The position numbers and the translations under genes are program-made. Below the pieces are notes generated by a model. The model did no database searches. It was given only the letters and a program-made list of their open reading frames with translations, and was not told where the DNA came from. Shown here one piece after another: positions 6,039 to 10,217 of a stretch of DNA of 10,217 nt (its first letter is position 1; each line of letters starts with the position of its first letter). Location of the stretch: positions 1 through 10,217 of the forward strand of contig JAHCKF010000094.1 in assembly GCA_026125925.1 (NCBI GenBank). Reading direction: 5' to 3'. Origin of the DNA: Pseudolabrys sp. (GTDB taxonomy: Bacteria > Pseudomonadota > Alphaproteobacteria > Rhizobiales > Xanthobacteraceae).

Positions 6039-6770
6039 TTAGCGGCGCAGGTGCAGGCAGGCCGCCGCCTCGCCCGTGCGGGCCGCCCGGCGCTCGTAGA
6101 GGCCCGCCAGCCGCCGCAAACCCGGCCCCGGGCGCTTCGTATCCCGGGTCACCGGATTGGGCAGCGAGGCGGCCAGCAGCGCCGCCTGATAGCGCCCGAG
6201 GCTGGCCGCGGAGCGGCCGAAGGACCGTTTCGCCGCCGCTTCGGCGCCGAATTCCCCGTCCGGGCCCAATTCGGCGATGTTCAGGTAGATTTCCAGGATC
6301 CGGCGTTTCGACAGCACCAGGTCGAACCACAGCGCCAGCGGCAGTTCCAGCGCCTTGCGGACATAGCTGCGCCCCTGCCAGAGGAACAGGTTCTTGACCG
6401 CCTGCTGGGTGATGGTGGAGCCGCCGCGCATGTCTTCGAGGCCGTCGGCGTCGTCGATGGCGTTCTGGATTTCGGTGAAATCGATGCCGAAATGGCTGCA
6501 AAAGCGGCCGTCCTCGGCCACGATCACGGAAAGCGCCAGATCCGGGTCGATTTTCGACAGCGGCACCCAGGTCTGGACCACCCGCTGCCCGGTCACGGTC
6601 CGCCACAGCATCAGCGTCGAGGGCGGATTAACCACGGCGTAGAGCGGCGTCAGCACATAGGGCACCGCCAGCACCACCAGCACCGCGTAAAGCGCCGTCC
6701 GCCACGCCGACCGTTTGCGGCGGGCAAAGCCGGGTTTCAATGAGGGCAGGAAGTCCGAGCGGCTGATCAC
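6039..6770 (-). CDS. mtgA: Monofunctional biosynthetic peptidoglycan transglycosylase
   Basis: This GT51 glycosyltransferase polymerises lipid II into glycan strands on the periplasmic face of the inner membrane. The 243-residue length fits MtgA; there is no transpeptidase domain. A basic N-terminus (15-24) precedes one membrane helix at about 25-47. The GT51 motifs follow in order: EDGRFCSHFGID (86-97) with catalytic E86, RGGSTITQQAVKNLFL (115-130), RKALELPLALW (138-148) and SKRRILEIYLNIAELG (154-169) with the second glutamate E160. The start is GTG at 6770, with no obvious ribosome binding site; no in-frame ATG lies close upstream. It is divergent from ispA with 79 bases between the starts. 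The pairing is functionally sensible because farnesyl diphosphate feeds the undecaprenyl carrier of lipid II. Confidence 0.95.
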   Translation of the reverse strand: MISRSDFLPSLKPGFARRKRSAWRTALYAVLVVLAVPYVLTPLYAVVNPPSTLMLWRTVTGQRVVQTWVPLSKIDPDLALSVIVAEDGRFCSHFGIDFTEIQNAIDDADGLEDMRGGSTITQQAVKNLFLWQGRSYVRKALELPLALWFDLVLSKRRILEIYLNIAELGPDGEFGAEAAAKRSFGRSAASLGRYQAALLAASLPNPVTRDTKRPGPGLRRLAGLYERRAARTGEAAACLHLRR

Positions 6771-6849
6771 GGCCGTCAGTGTAACCCATCGGCCGGCGGA
6801 ATGCGGCCTCGGGTTGCCGACGCGGCGAGGTCGGCGCTAACAAGGCGCC

Positions 6850-7773
6850 ATGAGTTCCCCGTCCTTCACCGACCGCCTCAACGCCGTCGCCGCCGACACC
6901 GAAGCGCAGCTCGCGCAGTTGCTCGACGGCGCGCCGCTGCCCGGGGAAACGGCACGGCCGAAGCGCCTCGTCGCTGCCATGCGCCACGCCGCGCTCGGCG
7001 GCGGCAAAAGGCTGCGGCCGTTCCTGCTGGTCGAAAGCGCGGCGCTGTTCGGCGCTCCGCGCGAAAGCGCTTTGCTCGCCGGCTGCGCGCTCGAACTGCT
7101 GCACTGTTATTCGCTGGTGCACGACGACCTGCCGGCGATGGACAATGACGACCTACGCCGCGGCCGCCCGACCGTGCACAAGGCGTTCGACGAAGCGACC
7201 GCCATTCTCGCCGGCGATGCGCTGCTGACATTGGCGTTCGACATCCTCGCGCGCGATGAAATCCACGCCGACGCCAAGGTACGCATCGCTCTCGTCAGGG
7301 AACTGGCCCGTGCTTCCGGCCTCGGCGGCATGGCCGGCGGACAGATGCTCGATCTTTCGGCCGAAGGCCGCTTCTCGGCAAAGCGTGTGCTGAGCGAAAC
7401 CGAGATCGTCACCTTGCAGGCTATGAAGACCGGCGCGCTGCTGCGCTTCGCCTGCCGCGCCGGCGCGCTTCTGGGTCAGGCCGATGCCGGGCATCTCGCT
7501 GCCATGGAACAGTATGGCGCCGCGATCGGCGAAGCCTTCCAGATCGCCGACGATCTGCTCGACGTCGAGGGCGACGCGGCGACGCTCGGCAAAGCGGCCC
7601 ACAAGGATGCCGGCGCCGGCAAGGCGACCCTTGTCGCGGCGCTTGGGCTTGCCGGCGCGCGCGCCAAGCTCGAAGCTTTGATCGATGCCGCCGACGACGC
7701 GCTGGCGCCTTTCGGTCCGAAGGCGAATACTCTGCGCGACGCCGCGCGCTTCGTCGCCGAACGGCGGAACTGA
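6850..7773 (+). CDS. ispA: Farnesyl diphosphate synthase (short-chain polyprenyl synthetase)
   Basis: The enzyme condenses isopentenyl diphosphate with dimethylallyl and geranyl diphosphate to farnesyl diphosphate in the cytosol. The first Asp-rich motif is DDLPAMD (92-98), within HCYSLVHDDLPAMDNDDLRRG; the two-residue insertion and Y87-S88 just before it are typical of bacterial type II FPP synthases. The second motif is DDLLD (234-238), followed by KDAGAGKAT (252-260). GGKRLRPFL (51-59) supplies the diphosphate-binding lysine and arginines. The length of 307 matches IspA (about 300). Geranylgeranyl diphosphate synthesis is possible but less likely. The ATG at 6850 has only a weak AAGG 4 bases upstream. 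It is followed 24 bases later by the DUF1345 gene, probably in one transcript. Confidence 0.93.
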   Translation: MSSPSFTDRLNAVAADTEAQLAQLLDGAPLPGETARPKRLVAAMRHAALGGGKRLRPFLLVESAALFGAPRESALLAGCALELLHCYSLVHDDLPAMDNDDLRRGRPTVHKAFDEATAILAGDALLTLAFDILARDEIHADAKVRIALVRELARASGLGGMAGGQMLDLSAEGRFSAKRVLSETEIVTLQAMKTGALLRFACRAGALLGQADAGHLAAMEQYGAAIGEAFQIADDLLDVEGDAATLGKAAHKDAGAGKATLVAALGLAGARAKLEALIDAADDALAPFGPKANTLRDAARFVAERRN

Positions 7774-7797
7774 ACGCCGCAGCCGCAAAGCGCCCTC

Positions 7798-8472
7798 ATG
7801 GCCAAAGCCAAACCTGCCTCGATCCCGTCCATGCCGGTGCGCATTGCGCACGCGCATTTGAAACTGATCATCGCCATCGCCGCCGGTGTCGCCTGCGCAC
7901 TGGCGCTGATGGCGCTCAAACTCGACGCTCTGGCGCGCCTGCTGGCGGGGTGGGATGTCGGACTGATCGTCTATCTGGCGCTCGCCGCGCGATTCCGGCG
8001 GCGCAACGGCGTCAAGGATATCCGCAGGCGCGCCGCCGAGCAGGACGAAGGCGGTTTTGCCATTCTCGTGCTGTCGATCGTCGCCACCTTCGCCAGCCTG
8101 GTCGCCGTCGTCTTCGCGCTGGTCGGCGCCAAGCAAGGCGGCGCACCGCTCGCCATCGGCCTGACCATCGTCACCATCGTCCTGTCATGGACCTTCGTGC
8201 ACACGATCTTCGCGTTTCACTACGCGCACGAATATTACGGCAGAGGCCGCGACGACATGATCGGCGGGCTCGAGTTTCCCGGCGACAAGGCGCCGGATTA
8301 CAGCGACTTCCTTTATTTCTCGCTGGTCATCGGCATGACCTCCCAGGTGTCCGACGTTGAGATCACGTCCAAGGTCATGCGCCGCATGGTGTCGATGCAC
8401 GGCGTGCTATCGTTCTTCTTCAATCTCGTCGTGCTGGCGCTCACGGTGAACGTCGTCGCCAATCTGATCTAA
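7798..8472 (+). CDS. DUF1345 family inner-membrane protein
   Basis: The 224-residue protein matches the DUF1345 pattern as I know it: the block WTFVHTIFAFHYAHEYY (131-147), then LEFPGDKAPDYSDFLYFSLVIGMTSQVSD (158-186, cited for its conserved D170, F171, Y173, T181, Q183 and D186) and MHGVLSFFFN (200-209). Five membrane segments are evident at about 22-40, 51-66, 87-110, 117-141 and 201-222, with a possible re-entrant segment near 170-182. The conserved H, E, D and Q residues near the membrane suggest a functional site, but no activity is established that I know of. It lies 24 bases after ispA. Its TAA overlaps the TAG of the convergent gene on the other strand. No clear ribosome binding site precedes the ATG, so translational coupling to ispA is possible. 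Confidence 0.88.
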   Translation: MAKAKPASIPSMPVRIAHAHLKLIIAIAAGVACALALMALKLDALARLLAGWDVGLIVYLALAARFRRRNGVKDIRRRAAEQDEGGFAILVLSIVATFASLVAVVFALVGAKQGGAPLAIGLTIVTIVLSWTFVHTIFAFHYAHEYYGRGRDDMIGGLEFPGDKAPDYSDFLYFSLVIGMTSQVSDVEITSKVMRRMVSMHGVLSFFFNLVVLALTVNVVANLI

Positions 8473-8900
8473 GGCGTTGGCGCCTTCACCCAGGTGATGT
8501 CGACATACAATGAGGCGTCCTCGTCGCGCTTGCGCGGCGGCTTGTCGGCGGGCGCCGCATAAGTGATGCGCACCGTCTTGTTGCTGGTCCATTCGATCTT
8601 CGGCAGCGGCGCGTCCTTGTAGGGCGTGGCGCAGGGCCCGCCATAGACTTCATAGGCGCGCTTGGACGAGACGAAGCTCTCCGGATAGATCGACAGATAG
8701 ATGGCGATGGTATCGACGCAGAACGGCTCGGGTTTGTCACCGTAAACGCGCATGCGCACCGCCTTGTAACGGCCGTCCGGCGCCACGACGGTGGCGATGT
8801 CGCGCTGCGCACGATCGATGGTGGCGGCATAGTAGATCGTCAGACCGACCATGAGCACGCCGAACGCCAGGAAGGTCAGCAGGACGAATTTGGCTTTCAC
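8469..8900 (-). CDS. Uncharacterised membrane-anchored periplasmic protein (143 aa)
   Basis: I do not recognise a named family. Residues 5-26 are a single hydrophobic segment after the basic MKAK, serving as an uncleaved anchor or signal peptide; the rest (27-143) is probably periplasmic. The soluble part has beta-rich stretches (YKAVRMRVYG, 45-54; TIAIYLSIYPESF, 64-76; KIEWTSNKTVRITYA, 101-115; LYVDITWVK, 131-139) and two cysteines, C61 and C90, that could form a disulfide. The start codon is GTG at 8900 with only a weak AAAGAA upstream. It follows ispG by 26 bases on the same strand, so it is likely co-transcribed. Its TAG stop (8469-8471) overlaps the TAA of the DUF1345 gene (8470-8472), leaving no intergenic space. 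Confidence 0.78.
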   Translation of the reverse strand: MKAKFVLLTFLAFGVLMVGLTIYYAATIDRAQRDIATVVAPDGRYKAVRMRVYGDKPEPFCVDTIAIYLSIYPESFVSSKRAYEVYGGPCATPYKDAPLPKIEWTSNKTVRITYAAPADKPPRKRDEDASLYVDITWVKAPTP

Positions 8901-8926
8901 GCGCGTTCTTTCGACAAAAGCGGGCT

Positions 8927-10165
8927 TTACTCGGCCGCGGTGCGCGAGCCGGTGCCCCAGCGGCGCTCGATATAGTCGATCACCATCTGCTTGAAGTCGG
9001 CGCTCAGTGTCGCGCCGCGCAAGGTGGCGGCCTTCTTGCCGTCGATGAAGACCGGCGCGGTCGGCTGTTCGCCGGTGCCGGGCAGCGAGATGCCGATGTC
9101 GGCGTGCTTGCTCTCACCCGGGCCGTTGACGATGCAGCCCATCACCGCGACGTTGAGCGTTTCGACGCCGGGATAGCGTGTCTTCCACTCCGGCATGGAG
9201 TCGCGAATGAAGCTTTGAATATCTGAAGCCAGTTCCTGGAACGTCGTCGACGTCGTACGGCCGCAGCCGGGACACGCCGCGACCAAAGGCACGAAGGTGC
9301 GCAGGCCCATGGTCTGCAGCAGTTCCTGCCCAACCTGCACCTCGCGGGTGCGGTCGCCGCCCGGTTCGGGCGTCAGCGAAATGCGGATGGTGTCGCCAAT
9401 GCCCTGCTGCAATAGCACGCCCATCGACGCCGCCGAGGCGACGATGCCCTTGGTACCCATGCCGGCTTCGGTGAGACCGAGATGCAGCGCATAGTCGGAG
9501 CGGCGCGCGAGCTCGGTGTAAACGGCGATCAGATCCTGCACCGCGGACACCTTCGCCGACAGGATGATGCGGTTCTTCGCCAGACCGATCTCCTCGGCGC
9601 GCGCCGCCGACAGCAGCGCCGACTGCACCATGGCCTCGTGCGTCACCGCGCGGGCGTCGATCGGATCGGGCGAGCGCGAATTCTCGTCCATCAGCTTCGT
9701 CAGCAATTCCTGATCGAGCGAGCCCCAGTTGACACCGATGCGCACGGGCTTGCCGTGTTTGATCGCCATTTCGACGATCTGGGTGAACTGCGGATCGCGC
9801 TTGTTCTTGAAACCGACATTGCCGGGATTGATGCGGTACTTGTCGAGCGCTTCGGCGCAGCCGGGAAAATCGTTGAGCAGCGTGTGACCGTTGTAATGGA
9901 AGTCACCGACGATCGGCACGCGCACATTCATCTGCGCCAGTCGGTCCTTGATCTTCGGCACCGCCGCCGCCGCTTCGTCGCGATCGACGGTGATGCGCAC
10001 CAGTTCGGAACCGGCGCGCGCCAGCGCCGCGATCTGCCGCGCGGTGCCCTCGACATCCGCCGTGTCGGTGTTGGTCATCGACTGCACGACGATCGGTGCG
10101 CCGCCGCCGACGGTGACGCCGGCAACATCGACTGCAACGGTTTTATGACGGGCGGAAAGGCTCAT
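8927..10165 (-). CDS. ispG: 4-hydroxy-3-methylbut-2-en-1-yl diphosphate synthase (GcpE)
   Basis: IspG reduces methylerythritol cyclodiphosphate to HMBPP, the penultimate step of the MEP isoprenoid pathway, using a [4Fe-4S] cluster and flavodoxin or ferredoxin electrons in the cytosol. The 412-residue protein starts with a TIM-barrel domain containing [15 protein letters not shown] (24-38) and [10 protein letters not shown] (87-96). The C-terminal cluster domain has ACPGCGRT (297-304) with C298 and C301, and GCIVNGPGE (343... 351 region) with C344-adjacent numbering resolved as cysteine in MGC at 342-344 and the glutamate of PGE; these match C270, C273, C305 and E312 of the E. coli enzyme. It is full length and complete. 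The ATG at 10165 has AGGA about 10 bases upstream. The downstream gene at 8469-8900 is probably in the same transcript. Confidence 0.97.
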   Translation of the reverse strand: MSLSARHKTVAVDVAGVTVGGGAPIVVQSMTNTDTADVEGTARQIAALARAGSELVRITVDRDEAAAAVPKIKDRLAQMNVRVPIVGDFHYNGHTLLNDFPGCAEALDKYRINPGNVGFKNKRDPQFTQIVEMAIKHGKPVRIGVNWGSLDQELLTKLMDENSRSPDPIDARAVTHEAMVQSALLSAARAEEIGLAKNRIILSAKVSAVQDLIAVYTELARRSDYALHLGLTEAGMGTKGIVASAASMGVLLQQGIGDTIRISLTPEPGGDRTREVQVGQELLQTMGLRTFVPLVAACPGCGRTTSTTFQELASDIQSFIRDSMPEWKTRYPGVETLNVAVMGCIVNGPGESKHADIGISLPGTGEQPTAPVFIDGKKAATLRGATLSADFKQMVIDYIERRWGTGSRTAAE

Positions 10166-10188
10166 ATCTCTGTCCTGATCGCACCGGA

Positions 10189-10208
10189 GTGCCAGACAAA
10201 TATGGCAC
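10189..10208. repeat. Inverted repeat upstream of ispG
   Basis: GTGCCA (10189-10194) and TGGCAC (10203-10208) are perfect 6-bp arms around an 8-base AT-rich spacer, 24-43 bases before the ispG start. On the minus strand TTGACG (10214-10209) directly precedes it, as a possible -35 element, but the bases 17 nt later (CACTCC) are a poor -10. It could be an operator or chance; the promoter may lie beyond the window edge. Confidence 0.28.
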
Positions 10209-10217
10209 CGTCAACGC

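Noticed and set aside
7153..8136. Minus-strand open frame of 327 codons opposite ispA and the DUF1345 gene
   Set aside because: It spans two genes with strong family motifs on the plus strand; the product is rich in G, R, D and Q with no fold signal.
10178..10198. Second sigma-54-like match before ispG (TGGCAC followed by TGCG)
   Set aside because: The GG and GC are nine rather than ten bases apart and the -12 element is not TTGC; the spacing rule is strict for this promoter type.

Overview
The window looks like ordinary chromosomal core from a GC-rich alphaproteobacterium of the order Hyphomicrobiales (Rhizobiales), most likely near Bradyrhizobium, Rhodopseudomonas or Pseudolabrys. This is inferred from the protein style (L32, MtgA, bacterial FPP synthase, IspG, a Rhizobiales-type PAS-GGDEF protein), the rpmF/mtgA/ispA neighbourhood, the GC-rich codon use and several small proteins of a type I recall from that group. 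No tRNA, rRNA, insertion sequence, phage gene, CRISPR array or toxin-antitoxin pair is visible, and no stretch longer than 300 bases lacks a gene.

Layout. (1) Bases 1-929, minus strand: the N-terminal 309 residues of a PAS-GGDEF signalling protein with a degenerate signature, running off the left edge. (2) Bases 930-1143: a divergent intergenic region with a 10-bp palindrome and a possible sigma-54 (-24/-12) promoter facing a small uncharacterised protein (1144-1449, +). (3) Bases 1513-3204, minus strand: a membrane-anchored M23 peptidoglycan endopeptidase. (4) Bases 3205-3437: a divergent intergenic region ending in a 10-bp stem-loop that covers the ribosome binding site of a 93-residue, probably winged-helix protein (3438-3719, +). 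(5) Bases 3727-6770, minus strand: in transcription order mtgA (glycosyltransferase), rpmF (ribosomal protein L32), a four-helix membrane protein and a signal-less gamma-glutamyltransferase. (6) Bases 6850-8472, plus strand: ispA (farnesyl diphosphate synthase) followed by a DUF1345 membrane protein. (7) Bases 8469-10165, minus strand: ispG followed by a small membrane-anchored unknown protein, whose stop codon overlaps the stop of the DUF1345 gene.

Functional links. IspG and IspA are consecutive parts of isoprenoid supply: the MEP pathway makes the C5 units and IspA condenses them to farnesyl diphosphate. Farnesyl diphosphate leads to the undecaprenyl carrier on which lipid II is built. MtgA polymerises lipid II, and the M23 enzyme cuts the resulting crosslinks. 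The theme is therefore envelope biogenesis plus a probable c-di-GMP signalling protein.

I found no convincing new multi-gene system. The points most worth a second look are regulatory or small-protein ones: the stem-loop over a Shine-Dalgarno sequence at 3400-3430, the -24/-12 element with overlapping palindrome near 1068-1090, the SGNKF signature in the GGDEF domain, and four uncharacterised small genes.
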